From a virus, in the IMG/VR virus record IMGVR_UViG_3300020442_000006, positions 123,494 through 187,493 of that record: DNA of 64,000 bases; one strand, 5' to 3'. Position 1 is the first letter of the stretch. Each line of letters opens with the position of its first letter. Both the position numbers and the translations under genes were made by a program. Below are positions 7,444-16,142 of the stretch, piece by piece. The notes under the pieces are model-generated. The model searched no databases. It was not told where the DNA came from and saw nothing but the letters and a program-made list of their open reading frames with translations.

Positions 7444-9284
7444 TACATTGCTGCCTGGCGTTTCTCCCAATAATAGTGCATCACTTGAGCAGGAAGCATC
7501 CGAGTAATCTTAATACCTTTCAACCTCTCTGGTCTATAAATTTTACGAAGTCTTATCTTGACATCAGCAGGTGACTTACCTTGGAATATAAATTCAACGT
7601 CATCCATCTGCACAAGGAAAGATAGGTATCTTGCCTCGGTAGATTCACATATTTTATTTATGCCATCAGGAGATTTCTTACACTTTGCTTTCTTCTTTGT
7701 TAACTTTGGACCCTTACCTTTCAACTTGGCAGTACCACCCAACGGTTGATCCATACCTGCGGTTGGTCCGTTCTCATCAGCATCAGAGGAGAATCCTGCT
7801 GCACTAGCATTAGATCCTGTACTCATAGTAGGTGCACCTTCCTCGTGCACAAACTTCATACCCTTGATTGCTTTATCCTTAAGTGCCTGACGTTTCTTAG
7901 GATCCATATTCTTTTCGTAGTCTGCTAGTTTAGCAGCAAACTTTCTGTTATCCATCTTCTTGATAACTGCTCTGTCTTTCTTGTCAGGTCCTGTGTATGC
8001 TGCTTCATCAACAAACTTGACAGGCATTGATACTGTTCCTTTTCCTGGAACATACTTTGTAGTTCTAGGTTTCTTAGGATCATCACTCTTGAAGTCCCTA
8101 TGAATCTTAGCGTATTCCTTTTTGGTCATCTTCAATTCTTCTTTCTGGACCTTCTTCTTATCAAACTTCTTACCGATCTTACCACCAATCTTAGATCCAA
8201 CAACACCACCTACCACATCACCTACAGGTAGAGGACCGTCAAGTGCACCAAGAGCAAGTGCTCCACCGATACCACCTACAACAGAACCAATTCTCTCACC
8301 CTTACCAACCTTCTTATCTGCTGCCATCTTATTGATACGCTTCTTAGTGACAGCACTGAACTTCTCCAGTTGCATCTCTTCCTTCACGCCCTTAGTTTTT
8401 ACACCACGCTTTTCCTTGTGTGCTTTGTGTCTCTTATCCATTGCCACAAGTCTCTCAGCAGGATCAGCAGCGTTACCACCTTCACCTGTATGTCTTACGT
8501 TCCTGATAGATGCTTTACCATAGTTAGAACGACCACGTTCCTGACTTAATCTTTGACCGTCACTATCCTTTTGTCTTTCAAGAATAACCTCTTCGTTCTT
8601 TGGTTCTTCTTTTTTCTTTTTCTTTGATGCCAACTTACCACCTGCAATAGCACCTGCAGCACCACCTACACCGTGACCGATTGCTTTACCAACCTGTTTA
8701 CCAATGGCACCACCAACAAGAGGAACAGTTCCTGATCCTACTGCTTGACCAACAGCACCACCAATCTTTCTACCAACTGTAGAACCTACTGCATATCCTG
8801 CACCTGAACCAACTGCCTTACGAACTCTATTACCTTTCTTTGCAGTCAATGCTCCTGCAGTACCTGCCGCTGCTGTTCCTACGAACTCTTTAATATCTTC
8901 TTTCTTTTTCTTCTTACTAATACTTCCCTGTCTGGTGTTGCTATGATCTGCCCCACCTGGAACCACAGTCATTGCTTGTACTGCGTATGCTTCCTTATGT
9001 GTTTTGCCTGGCATTATTGTACCATCAGGCATCTTATGTGCATTCTTCTTAGGACCATAGGTGATACAAGGATCTTTACCACACCCACAGTTCTTTGGTT
9101 TTTTCTCTTCCCCAATCTTCTGAGGTAAATTCTTTTCTTTTGTTTTAGCAAACTTATTAACTGCCTTCGCCCCCATATCTTTTGCAGCACGTTTCAGTTC
9201 GGGCGATGGATCTTTCATCTCTCCCTTCTGGGTGGCACGAACCATTCCCATAAATTTACGTTGTGCTACGGATTTTGCAGGCAT
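7443..9284 (-). CDS. large Lys/Gly-rich DUF3008-type protein, probable virion protein
   Basis: A 613-residue protein opening MPAKSVAQRKFMGMVRA, the signature of DUF3008. It continues with a Cys cluster (NCGCGKDPC), then alternating low-complexity Gly/Ala/Val segments (IGGAVGQAVGSGTVPLVGG) and basic segments (KKKKKEE). The glycine-zipper-like segments near residues 135-215 and 330-365 could insert in membranes or pack together. A compact C-terminal domain begins near ARYLSFLVQMDDVEFIFQG. It lies in an operon with a late promoter at 10489 and an Ig-like virion protein, so virion association is likely. Biochemical role unknown. Confidence 0.65.
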   Translation of the reverse strand: MPAKSVAQRKFMGMVRATQKGEMKDPSPELKRAAKDMGAKAVNKFAKTKEKNLPQKIGEEKKPKNCGCGKDPCITYGPKKNAHKMPDGTIMPGKTHKEAYAVQAMTVVPGGADHSNTRQGSISKKKKKEDIKEFVGTAAAGTAGALTAKKGNRVRKAVGSGAGYAVGSTVGRKIGGAVGQAVGSGTVPLVGGAIGKQVGKAIGHGVGGAAGAIAGGKLASKKKKKEEPKNEEVILERQKDSDGQRLSQERGRSNYGKASIRNVRHTGEGGNAADPAERLVAMDKRHKAHKEKRGVKTKGVKEEMQLEKFSAVTKKRINKMAADKKVGKGERIGSVVGGIGGALALGALDGPLPVGDVVGGVVGSKIGGKIGKKFDKKKVQKEELKMTKKEYAKIHRDFKSDDPKKPRTTKYVPGKGTVSMPVKFVDEAAYTGPDKKDRAVIKKMDNRKFAAKLADYEKNMDPKKRQALKDKAIKGMKFVHEEGAPTMSTGSNASAAGFSSDADENGPTAGMDQPLGGTAKLKGKGPKLTKKKAKCKKSPDGINKICESTEARYLSFLVQMDDVEFIFQGKSPADVKIRLRKIYRPERLKGIKITRMLPAQVMHYYWEKRQAAM

Positions 9285-9655
9285 CAGAGGTCACTCAACT
9301 GTTTACTTACGGATGCATCAATCTCAACATAATCTAAGGTCCCGCATCCTGTCTCGGGGTATCTATTTAGATAGAGTAAATATGTTTTAAGGATGTCCCA
9401 ATACTGTTTGTCAACCTTGAAGACTAACAAAGGTATGGCAGCATCACCAAATACATTGAATAGTACGATCAAATGATTCAGAATCAAATGGTTACGAAGA
9501 ACCCCAGTCTTTATGTATCTCCCGAAGAGACGCTTCAAATATTTGAAGCGCATCATATCTTCAAGAAAATCATCATAAGTAACTGACTGGGGATTATCGT
9601 AGTGTTTCATAGCGAACATCATAAAGTTGTCCGCTGTGAGTATATCAAATTGCAT
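9284..9655 (-). CDS. conserved cyanophage protein (DUF7207-like)
   Basis: A 123-residue protein, MQFDILTADNFMMFAMKHYDNP, with a helical core (RFKYLKRLFGRYIKTG, RNHLILNHLIVLFNVFG) and the terminal YVEIDASVS. I recall the same protein in most T4-like cyanophages next to structural genes; the DUF7207 name is from memory. It starts 18 bases after the Ig-like protein gene and overlaps the end of the DUF3008-type gene by one base. No catalytic motif is visible. A part in morphogenesis is inferred from the operon. Confidence 0.65.
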   Translation of the reverse strand: MQFDILTADNFMMFAMKHYDNPQSVTYDDFLEDMMRFKYLKRLFGRYIKTGVLRNHLILNHLIVLFNVFGDAAIPLLVFKVDKQYWDILKTYLLYLNRYPETGCGTLDYVEIDASVSKQLSDL

Positions 9656-9672
9656 TACAAAGAAAGGTTTAA

Positions 9673-10458
9673 TTAACTAACGAAACTTAAAGTAGCGACA
9701 CTACTTACAACTTCTGCGGCACCCTTACTGGTGTTAATTTTAACTCTGTACTGGTTACCATCATTTGCTTCAGTCTGACCTGTCAATGCAAGAGATGCAC
9801 TGGTTGCACCAGATACATTACTGAATCTTCCAGAGGAAGATGTTCTCTTCTGCCACTGATAGGTGATAGTACCTGACTGATCCACAGTTGCTGCAACACT
9901 GAAGGTTGCTGCACCAGAAGATGTGTTTTGGTTAGCAGGTTGAGTACCAATAGTAATGGTCTCAAGCACGTCTGCTGCCACTGTATCATCAGCGTCGTCA
10001 CCAGATACGTTTGCTGCAACTCTAAGTGCTGCAAGTTTTTCTGCCTTGTGACGTGTAGTTCCACCTGCTGTGTTGTATGTTCTATACAACCACCAACCAG
10101 GTCCGTCAATACCACGAGTCTTGTTAGATGCGATACCATCTTCAGTCTCATCAACGAAGATAAGTTGATAGTCTGTGATGCTGTCGCCACCTTTAACTAC
10201 ATACTCAGCAACTGCCTTAGGAGGAGTTCTCCTTACAGCACCAGACAAACCTGCGTTTGTTGAACCTGCATATGCTTTGTGCAATTCGATTGCAGTTGTA
10301 CTTGTAACTTGTTTGACGATGTAAGCGACGTTTGCCAATTCTAGAACATCTCCGACAACAACGGTGTCGGCGGCATTCTTAGTAACTGTTGCGTCACCAT
10401 TTGTGACCGCGACATTATTGGAGAACGTTGCTGCGTCGATTTTGCCCAGAATGGCCAT
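9673..10458 (-). CDS. virion surface protein with C-terminal Ig-like domain
   Basis: A 261-residue protein. The N-terminal part (MAILGKIDAATFSNNVAV, then beta-rich repeats and RRTPPKAVAEYVVKGGD) resembles small capsid or baseplate-associated proteins of cyanophages. The C-terminal 90 residues, from TITIGTQPANQNT through ITYQWQKRTSS and DGNQYRVKINTS to SSVATLSF, form an Ig-like beta sandwich with the typical YQW and DGxQYRVxI strands but no disulphide Cys. Such domains decorate phage capsids and bind carbohydrates weakly. A perfect late promoter TATAAATA lies 31 bases before the ATG, supporting late, high expression. Confidence 0.75.
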   Translation of the reverse strand: MAILGKIDAATFSNNVAVTNGDATVTKNAADTVVVGDVLELANVAYIVKQVTSTTAIELHKAYAGSTNAGLSGAVRRTPPKAVAEYVVKGGDSITDYQLIFVDETEDGIASNKTRGIDGPGWWLYRTYNTAGGTTRHKAEKLAALRVAANVSGDDADDTVAADVLETITIGTQPANQNTSSGAATFSVAATVDQSGTITYQWQKRTSSSGRFSNVSGATSASLALTGQTEANDGNQYRVKINTSKGAAEVVSSVATLSFVS

Positions 10459-10488
10459 CTTGATTTACTCCGAATGTTTCCTATATTT

Positions 10489-10496
10489 TATTTATA
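10489..10496 (-). promoter_or_regulatory. T4-type late promoter TATAAATA
   Basis: An exact TATAAATA octamer on the minus strand 31 bases before the Ig-like protein ATG. T4-like late promoters are read by the gp55 sigma factor, which is encoded in this window. It should drive the 10458 to 7063 operon. Confidence 0.85.
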
Positions 10497-10501
10497 CAAA
10501 C

Positions 10502-10524
10502 ACGAAAGGGACCCGAAGGTCCCT
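10502..10524 (-). terminator. terminator with UUCG tetraloop
   Basis: The minus strand reads AGGGACC-TTCG-GGTCCCT followed by a short T-rich stretch. The C(UUCG)G loop is exceptionally stable. The same loop occurs in the terminators at 24676-24698 and 47272-47299. It ends the 14911 to 10538 transcript. Confidence 0.8.
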
Positions 10525-10537
10525 AGTGCCTGTGAGA

Positions 10538-10732
10538 CTACCCCTCTACAGGGAATAGTGCCTTCTCAAGTGCCTCAACTAGTTGGTCATCAACAGTGTT
10601 GTCAGTTCTTGAGACTGCTTTCTTTGCTAGAGATACAATAAACTTCTTGATTAGATCGTCTAGATTGTCTGGAATTTTATCAACTGCTGCGTCGATAATT
10701 TTAATTGCGAAAGGTAGAAGAAATTTTGTCAT
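10538..10732 (-). CDS. small conserved protein with hydrophobic N-terminus
   Basis: A 64-residue protein, MTKFLLPFAIKIIDAAVDKI, with two helical segments and an acidic/hydrophobic C-terminus (DDQLVEALEKALFPVEG). It is the last gene before a UUCG terminator and follows the basic protein at 10769. No family is recognised. The N-terminus is amphipathic rather than a clear membrane span. Being last in the late operon, it may be a minor virion or lysis-related peptide, but nothing shows this directly. Confidence 0.6.
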   Translation of the reverse strand: MTKFLLPFAIKIIDAAVDKIPDNLDDLIKKFIVSLAKKAVSRTDNTVDDQLVEALEKALFPVEG

Positions 10733-10768
10733 AATTAATAAACAGAAACCTACTCTATATAGGTGCTG

Positions 10769-11176
10769 TTATGATCCTAAACCACGTCCTTTGTCGTAGT
10801 TATCTTTACCACCGTAACGTGCCATAGTGTTCACGTAATCTTTAGTAGTTTTGAAACCACGTTTCTTAGCATCTGCAGCAGTGGTATCTTTTTGACTCTT
10901 GCGCCTGTCTGCCATTGACTTGTACTTGCCAGTACCTACATCTGACTTAGCACCTTTCTTCTTCTTGATCTGACCAACCTCTTTGCCACCCTGCATATTG
11001 CGTACCATCCGCTTGACGCTTGCAATAGCAGAGTTCTTACCTGCACCACCTTTTTGAGTAGGTGTGCCTGCGGCAGGAGTATTGATACCAGTACGACCAG
11101 AAACTCTGCCAGTGGACTTACCAGTTTCTTTCTCGTACCGATTCAATTCGTTAAGGTATTCTCCGAAAGATTTCAT
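10769..11176 (-). CDS. small basic protein, conserved late-block gene
   Basis: A 135-residue, very basic protein beginning MKSFGEYLNELNRYEKETG, an opening shared by several cyanophage virion-associated proteins. The body is Lys/Arg/Gly rich (GQIKKKKGAKSDVGTG, SMADRRKSQKD) and likely disordered, ending GGKDNYDKGRGLGS. It overlaps the end of the 11176-11625 gene by one base. The high positive charge suggests binding of nucleic acid or of acidic capsid surfaces. No domain is recognised. Confidence 0.65.
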   Translation of the reverse strand: MKSFGEYLNELNRYEKETGKSTGRVSGRTGINTPAAGTPTQKGGAGKNSAIASVKRMVRNMQGGKEVGQIKKKKGAKSDVGTGKYKSMADRRKSQKDTTAADAKKRGFKTTKDYVNTMARYGGKDNYDKGRGLGS

Positions 11177-11625
11177 TAGTGATTGTGCGATTCAACAATA
11201 ACCATTTCGAGTTCACTAGCAGGGACTTGACTGTACATTTGCTCTGCCTCATCTACGATGTCGTAGTGAGTGACCTCGTGAGTATGTCCATACTCATCAG
11301 GTTCTGCCATCTCTACCAAAGTATGTGCCTCTGGAATTGTATAGCACAAACCATACTCAGCGTGCTCAACATACTTAGCACACAGATGGGTTTTCTTTCC
11401 CATCGCTTTGGCAACAGTCTTTCTACGATTGATCAGATACTTATCTGACTTATCGTGGTCTCCGTCGTTGTCAATATCCTTGTCTTCTTTACCGACAGGA
11501 TCAAGTCTTGATTTTTTAGATGCTTCTTTGAGGTCAGATAGTTCTGCCTGAAGAAGTGCGCGGATGGATTCCTTCATTAGATCTTCCTTTTTAGGGTTAA
11601 TAATAACTTTTGTTTTTTTGCCCAT
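11176..11625 (-). CDS. late-block protein with EF-hand-like DxDxDGD loop
   Basis: A 149-residue protein starting MGKKTKVIINPKKEDLM. It contains DIDNDGDHDKSDKYL, a dockerin/EF-hand-like calcium-binding loop, followed by a basic NRRKTVAKAMGKK. A His-rich C-terminus (GHTHEVTHYD and ESHNH) and two Cys may bind metal. The ATG at 11623-11625 is preferred over a GTG four codons upstream; no strong ribosome site is present for either. It overlaps the end of the 701-residue structural gene. I infer a virion-associated role from the neighbourhood. Confidence 0.6.
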   Translation of the reverse strand: MGKKTKVIINPKKEDLMKESIRALLQAELSDLKEASKKSRLDPVGKEDKDIDNDGDHDKSDKYLINRRKTVAKAMGKKTHLCAKYVEHAEYGLCYTIPEAHTLVEMAEPDEYGHTHEVTHYDIVDEAEQMYSQVPASELEMVIVESHNH

Positions 11626-11626
11626 A

Positions 11627-13732
11627 CTATTTACCAAAGTTCGGGAAGTTCTTCTTGAATAGTTCAGATGCTTCCTTGTGCTTTCCTTTGTTAGTGAGGT
11701 CCTTAGTTTGTTTTAGAACTTCACGCTTCTTCAACTGCTCTGGCGTTGGTTGTTCAGCAATGTACTTGCTGTATGCAAGACGCTCTCTCCAAGAATCAGC
11801 ATCAGGGTTACGTGCCTGTGCGATGTCGTGTTCGAAAGTTTCTTGTGCTAGTGCAAGGCGTCTTACCTTGTCCACTCTTGATTCTGTCATAGTCTCTTCT
11901 CCGAGTTTTCTTGCTAATTTATCAGACCCTTTAGAGATTGCTCTTGAGGTTTTACCAATAACTTTTTTACCAAGATTACCCGCTGCTTGACCAGTCTTCT
12001 TAACAGCACCGCCGACAGCACTACCTGTCTTCTTAACAGCACTACCTGCAGCACTAGCAGTTTTACCAACTACCTTAGCACCTGCCTTAGCAGTGCCTAC
12101 TGCTGCTTTACCACCTGCCTTAGCGACAGAACCTGCTGCTTGTGCAGTTTTACCAACCGCTTTGCCTGCAAGTTTAGCACCACCAACTGCAGTTTTACCT
12201 GCAACTTTAGCGGTACCTACTGCTGCTTTACCTGCAACTTTAGCAGTACCTACTGCTGCCTTACCTGCAAGTTTTGCTCCACCGACTGCCACTTTACCTG
12301 CTGCCTTAGCACCTGCTCCGACTGCCTTTCTAAGTCCTCTGCCGACTGCACCTGCAGCACGACTGAGAAGACCTGGACCTGCCTTCTTCTTAGGAGCGGA
12401 TGAACCACCACCTGACTGAGGTTGTGGTCTGGAGTCTCCACCTGTGGATACTGGTCTGTTGTTTGAGGAAGAGGATCCACCACCACCTGATGATGAACCA
12501 CCTGATGAACCTGATGAACCACCAAGTCCACGCTGTCTGCCTTGAGAGAATTCTCTCTTAGCAGCAGAACCTGCACGTTGTGCAAGACCTGATGCATAAC
12601 CTGCACCACGAACTGCACCTTTTGCACCTGCTTTGGCACCTGCCTTAGCAGCACGTCCTGCCATCCCAAGTCCTTTCTTAACGATAGAACCTGCTTTAGA
12701 TGCAGCGCCTTTCAATCTCTCTGCTCTCTTACCTCTATTGATGCGTGCGGCAGCATCCTTAGATGATTTGACTGCAGAGTCGTAATACTTATCTGATTCA
12801 ACAAGTAGTTCGAATCCATCCAAGATGTCAAGTGCTTCAGATAGATACTGTTCTGATTCGAAATCTAGAAGCGCCTCTACAACAACATCTTGTAGATCCT
12901 GATCTGTAAGGATGTCAAACTCTTCACCGAGTTCGTCTACAACATCCCATACCCATTCCTCGTTAGCGGGTACACAGTTAGGAACGTCCTTACCGTTCTT
13001 TTTCTTGGTACCTTTAGCAACGTAACCGTCCCAACACTTGTCAGCGCCGACGTTCTTACGTGCTTGTTTAAGTCCTTCTTCAACCTGAGTCTTAGGAGTC
13101 GAACCTTTTGCTTTGATTGATCTTTGATTCTCGCATTGAGGATCAACGGTTGACTGCTTTTCCTTAGGTGTATCAATCTTAGGAGATGCAGCACTTGGTT
13201 TGTTGTTCAGTGTTGCTGCATTAGAAGTTTCCTCCTTGATCTTTGCACGCTTTGCCTTTGTCTTGGCAAGGATTCTATCGCGTGCTTCAGATGCTGCCTT
13301 GTTAGGACCATCATATGCCATCGCACCTTTCTGCATTCTTGGTGCTCTGATCTTATCTACACCATCACCTTTGTAGATACCATAGGCACTACCTTCGGTG
13401 ACATCATCTTCGACATCGTGCTCAATAACTTTACCGTTCTCATCCTTCTCGTGATGCTCAACGTTGAGTGTCTTAGGATAATCCTTATCACCTTTCTTTG
13501 CAGGTGCTTCTCCACGCTTTCTCTTAGCGTGAATGTTATCCCATAAACCTTTCTTACCTTCGATGATAACTTCAGCGATTGCCTTCTCTGTTGGAGTGAC
13601 AAGACGCTCCTCAAGATAAGCATAGCGTGCTTCACCAGTGAAGTTATGCTCTGCGTATTCAATAACGTAGGTAACTGATTGTACGTCCGAAGGTGAATAC
13701 TTCAGAAGTTTCGAAGTAATTTCTAAATCCAT
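11627..13732 (-). CDS. large Ala/Lys/Gly-rich virion-associated protein
   Basis: A 701-residue protein. The N-terminal 150 residues are folded-looking (MDLEITSKLLKYSPSDVQSV, EERLVTPTEKAIAEVIIEG). Near residue 230 is CWDGYVAKGTKKKNGKDVPNC, a motif I recall in several cyanophage structural proteins. An acidic helical region is followed by a long low-complexity part (about 340-620) made of repeated AGKAAVGTAKV-like units and a Ser/Gly run. The C-terminus is again charged and helical. An ACTAAATA late-type box at 13755 lies 23 bases before its start. Likely an internal or capsid-associated virion protein; it carries no enzyme motif. Confidence 0.65.
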   Translation of the reverse strand: MDLEITSKLLKYSPSDVQSVTYVIEYAEHNFTGEARYAYLEERLVTPTEKAIAEVIIEGKKGLWDNIHAKRKRGEAPAKKGDKDYPKTLNVEHHEKDENGKVIEHDVEDDVTEGSAYGIYKGDGVDKIRAPRMQKGAMAYDGPNKAASEARDRILAKTKAKRAKIKEETSNAATLNNKPSAASPKIDTPKEKQSTVDPQCENQRSIKAKGSTPKTQVEEGLKQARKNVGADKCWDGYVAKGTKKKNGKDVPNCVPANEEWVWDVVDELGEEFDILTDQDLQDVVVEALLDFESEQYLSEALDILDGFELLVESDKYYDSAVKSSKDAAARINRGKRAERLKGAASKAGSIVKKGLGMAGRAAKAGAKAGAKGAVRGAGYASGLAQRAGSAAKREFSQGRQRGLGGSSGSSGGSSSGGGGSSSSNNRPVSTGGDSRPQPQSGGGSSAPKKKAGPGLLSRAAGAVGRGLRKAVGAGAKAAGKVAVGGAKLAGKAAVGTAKVAGKAAVGTAKVAGKTAVGGAKLAGKAVGKTAQAAGSVAKAGGKAAVGTAKAGAKVVGKTASAAGSAVKKTGSAVGGAVKKTGQAAGNLGKKVIGKTSRAISKGSDKLARKLGEETMTESRVDKVRRLALAQETFEHDIAQARNPDADSWRERLAYSKYIAEQPTPEQLKKREVLKQTKDLTNKGKHKEASELFKKNFPNFGK
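12075..12340 (-). repeat. in-gene repeats encoding (A/V)GKAAVGTAKV-type units
   Basis: The plus strand shows repeated phrases such as cctactgctgctttacctgc. They encode consecutive GTAKVAGKAAV and GGAKLAGKAAV units within the 701-residue protein. The region is likely prone to slippage and length variation. Confidence 0.75.
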
Positions 13733-13753
13733 CTGTCGAAAATTTGCGTAATA

Positions 13754-14911
13754 CTATTTAGTTGACCCTGTTTTTCTGAAGTCACTGAATTTTTTGACCA
13801 ACTGTCCAGGTGTCATCGCTTGGACTGCGTGTCTATATGTATCAGTGCCGACCTTCCAGGTGTTTCCACTGCCATCGTCTGCTGACTTATGCAGTTCTTT
13901 TACTTCCATAATAGAAGTTAACCAGACATTGAATTTCCAATTCTCTGGTGTCTCAAAGATTACATAATTAGTTCCTCTTCTGATGACCGTACCTCTTACA
14001 CCTGTGTCTAGGTGTTCGACAATACAACCAAGTGGGAATACTCTATCTTCGAAGAACGCTTCACGAAGATTCTCTGAATCAAGTTTAGGAGCGATGTCCC
14101 AAAGTTCAGCAACCTCTTCCTGTTCCTGTTCAACGATACCCATACCTGCACGAACTTCCATCATTAGTTGTTCAGCAAGTTTGATGTCACCACCAGGGAC
14201 ACCTTGGGCAAAACCTTCTAAGTCACCCGCCGCTGCCATTGCTCGCAACTTGGATGCACTCATACCTTCTACACCTTCAGCATCAGGATCTCTTTCTCCT
14301 GCACTGATCACATTGAGTTCTTCAAATTCATATGCCTGACCGTTATACTTCTCAAGTAATGACTTGAATTCTGATACACGATCAGAACCAACAACCATAG
14401 TTACACCTGAGTAACCCTCTTGGTTGAGGTTGGAAAGTACATTGAAGATGTTAGACATATCACCATCGTTGACGATAGCGTCAGCGTGATTAGGGAACAT
14501 CTTTTGCATAAAATCAATCTTAACATCAGGTTCTAGTGGGTTCTTTTTAGGATCCACAGTACGTGATGGATAGATTCTATAGTTATCAGCACCCTGTTCA
14601 GATACAGTGTTCAGTAGTTTCTCGTGACCAACAGTAGGAGGATTAAAACGTCCAAAGGTTAGAGCGATAGTACCCAGACCTTCACCACTATTAATATGCT
14701 CGTCTTCTGCTGCTCCTTGATTGGAGTTCATCTGTGCTTGTTCTGCCTCTTTACCATCGACAGGCACCAGACGATTACCTCCTTCAGACTTAGCAACGAT
14801 GTTACCCTGCCTATCAGCATAGTAACCGTGACCTGCGTGTTGGAGACCTCTCTTAGCAGCAACCTCACCTGCAGCGGTGCGTGCTTCAGTTATAAACTGA
14901 CTGAACTTCAT
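13754..14911 (-). CDS. nucleotidyltransferase-domain protein of the late block (NMNAT-like motifs)
   Basis: A 385-residue protein starting MKFSQFITEARTA. A central Rossmann-like domain is evident: LTFGRFNPPTVGHEKLL carries the HxGH-type signature (here TVGH) of adenylyl/cytidylyltransferases. DNYRIYPSRTVD, VTMVVGSDRVSEF and MSASKLRAMAAAGD (the ISSTxIR-type motif) follow in the order known from NadD/CoaD/CCT enzymes. This fold transfers AMP or CMP to a phosphorylated substrate. The last 100 residues (VFPLGCIVEHLDTGVRGTVIRRG) look like a separate beta domain. The start at 14911 is chosen because the GATAAATA late promoter at 14936 leaves little leader for the upstream ATG at 14932. Substrate unknown. 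Confidence 0.7.
   Translation of the reverse strand: MKFSQFITEARTAAGEVAAKRGLQHAGHGYYADRQGNIVAKSEGGNRLVPVDGKEAEQAQMNSNQGAAEDEHINSGEGLGTIALTFGRFNPPTVGHEKLLNTVSEQGADNYRIYPSRTVDPKKNPLEPDVKIDFMQKMFPNHADAIVNDGDMSNIFNVLSNLNQEGYSGVTMVVGSDRVSEFKSLLEKYNGQAYEFEELNVISAGERDPDAEGVEGMSASKLRAMAAAGDLEGFAQGVPGGDIKLAEQLMMEVRAGMGIVEQEQEEVAELWDIAPKLDSENLREAFFEDRVFPLGCIVEHLDTGVRGTVIRRGTNYVIFETPENWKFNVWLTSIMEVKELHKSADDGSGNTWKVGTDTYRHAVQAMTPGQLVKKFSDFRKTGSTK
13755..13762 (-). promoter_or_regulatory. late-type promoter variant ACTAAATA
   Basis: ACTAAATA on the minus strand, 23 bases before the ATG of the 701-residue protein. It differs from the T4 late box by C in the second position, as do 50624, 55819 and 63099. 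Confidence 0.5.
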
Positions 14912-14935
14912 TGATATACTGGTGTTTTCCATATC

Positions 14936-14943
14936 TATTTATC
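14936..14943 (-). promoter_or_regulatory. late promoter GATAAATA
   Basis: Matches NATAAATA on the minus strand. It lies 25 bases before the ATG at 14911 and only 4 before an in-frame ATG at 14932. It overlaps the stop of the ligase-like gene (14942). Confidence 0.65.
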
Positions 14944-16135
14944 ACCCCCAATTTTTTTCTACTGTGAAGTTCGCTCTAGAGAACTCCAAACGATCCACAA
15001 GTTTGAGGGCAGAACCTGATTTGATCGCTACAAAACCCTCTGGTGCAGTAACTCTGTAACCATTGGGTGTCTTAATATATGTACCGATGTCTTGAACCTT
15101 TCCTAGTTGTCTGACAACTACAGTCTTAGCAGCGATCAAATTCATATAGGATGCGACAGTCATATAGACAGCACGTGAATTTGACTTCAAGAACTTCAAA
15201 CCATTTGCTTTGATGGTCTGATATTTTTTCTTGGTTGCTTCTTGTTTCTTAGACTGGATCTCTTTGTCTAGTGCTGCTGAATAGAATGCAGCAAATCCTG
15301 CTGCAACTCTCTGTGCATTGACAATAGGTTTACCAGTACGAATGAATGAGTTGAAATAAACTTTGAACATAGCAGAGAGCATAAACTTACCCTCTCCTTG
15401 ATCCTGTAGGATGTCCAAGAATCTAGATGCTTGCTTAAGAGAACCTTCAGCACGGTTGACTAGCAGATCATACTTACCTCTCTCTGCAGCATTAAACCTA
15501 GATGCATCTGTAGCATCTGTAAAGTCTGAACTAAACACTGCAACGTTGGGTGTTGCCTGCATTCTTTTTACATCAACACCAAACCCAGGTTTCATATCTC
15601 TGAGTGTAGGACCACCAGTATATGTGGTATGAAATACAATACCAAGTTGACTGGTTGCTACCTTCTTACCCATAGGTGTGTTGGTAGGTACAGCATATGT
15701 GATGGTGTTTGGCATAAAAGTATGACACTTCTGACCATTCATCTTCTTTGTTGTCACATCACCTTTGGTGAACAACAAATCACCCTGCAGTACACCATTC
15801 ATAGGTACCTGAGGAAGGAGACGCAAGCACATCTTTAGTTTCTTTGCCAGTTCTCCACTATAGAATCTATCTACATCTTCATCATTCATACAAAGTTTTG
15901 GCATCTTAGCAAAGACACCCTTAGTACCAACAAAAAACCTACCAGTTGAGGGATGCTTGCCACAAATAACAGCAGGAGCACCGTCCCATTTGGTAGTAAC
16001 ACCGACACCTGACACAGGTTCGGTGAGCATCTTGCCAAGTTCCCTTAGGAATGCGATAGCGTTACGTCCTCCGTTCGAACCTTGGTTTAGGATGTCATCT
16101 TCAAGGTGTTCGAGGTGGGTATTTTGCTTTGCCAT
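14942..16135 (-). CDS. putative ATP-dependent ligase-fold nucleotidyltransferase (DUF6267-like)
   Basis: A 397-residue protein starting MAKQNTHLEHLEDDIL. It shows an ordered set of motifs like those of DNA/RNA ligases and capping enzymes. TTKWDGAPA (Lys about residue 49) fits motif I, KxDG. VLQGDLLFTKGD (about 116-126) fits motif III. LGIVFHTTY (about 164-172) fits motif IV, and DVKRM or VAIKSG could supply the motif V lysine. If correct, it would form a covalent AMP-lysine intermediate. I recall the protein as an unnamed conserved family (DUF6267). It lies 7 bases after a nuclease-like gene, which suggests a cut-and-seal pair. Activity is inferred from motif order only. Confidence 0.6.
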   Translation of the reverse strand: MAKQNTHLEHLEDDILNQGSNGGRNAIAFLRELGKMLTEPVSGVGVTTKWDGAPAVICGKHPSTGRFFVGTKGVFAKMPKLCMNDEDVDRFYSGELAKKLKMCLRLLPQVPMNGVLQGDLLFTKGDVTTKKMNGQKCHTFMPNTITYAVPTNTPMGKKVATSQLGIVFHTTYTGGPTLRDMKPGFGVDVKRMQATPNVAVFSSDFTDATDASRFNAAERGKYDLLVNRAEGSLKQASRFLDILQDQGEGKFMLSAMFKVYFNSFIRTGKPIVNAQRVAAGFAAFYSAALDKEIQSKKQEATKKKYQTIKANGLKFLKSNSRAVYMTVASYMNLIAAKTVVVRQLGKVQDIGTYIKTPNGYRVTAPEGFVAIKSGSALKLVDRLEFSRANFTVEKNWG

Positions 16136-16142
16136 ACCTTTA

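Noticed and set aside
8122-8523. 133-codon plus-strand frame
   Set aside because: Pro/Leu/Ser-rich antisense shadow of the Gly/Lys-rich DUF3008-type gene, no ribosome site.
12075-12340. CRISPR-like repeat array
   Set aside because: The repeats are codon-phase units inside a long gene, without unique spacers of constant length.
11987-12419. Plus-strand Cys/Thr-rich and Ala/Pro-rich frames
   Set aside because: Antisense shadows of the repetitive Ala/Lys-rich gene.
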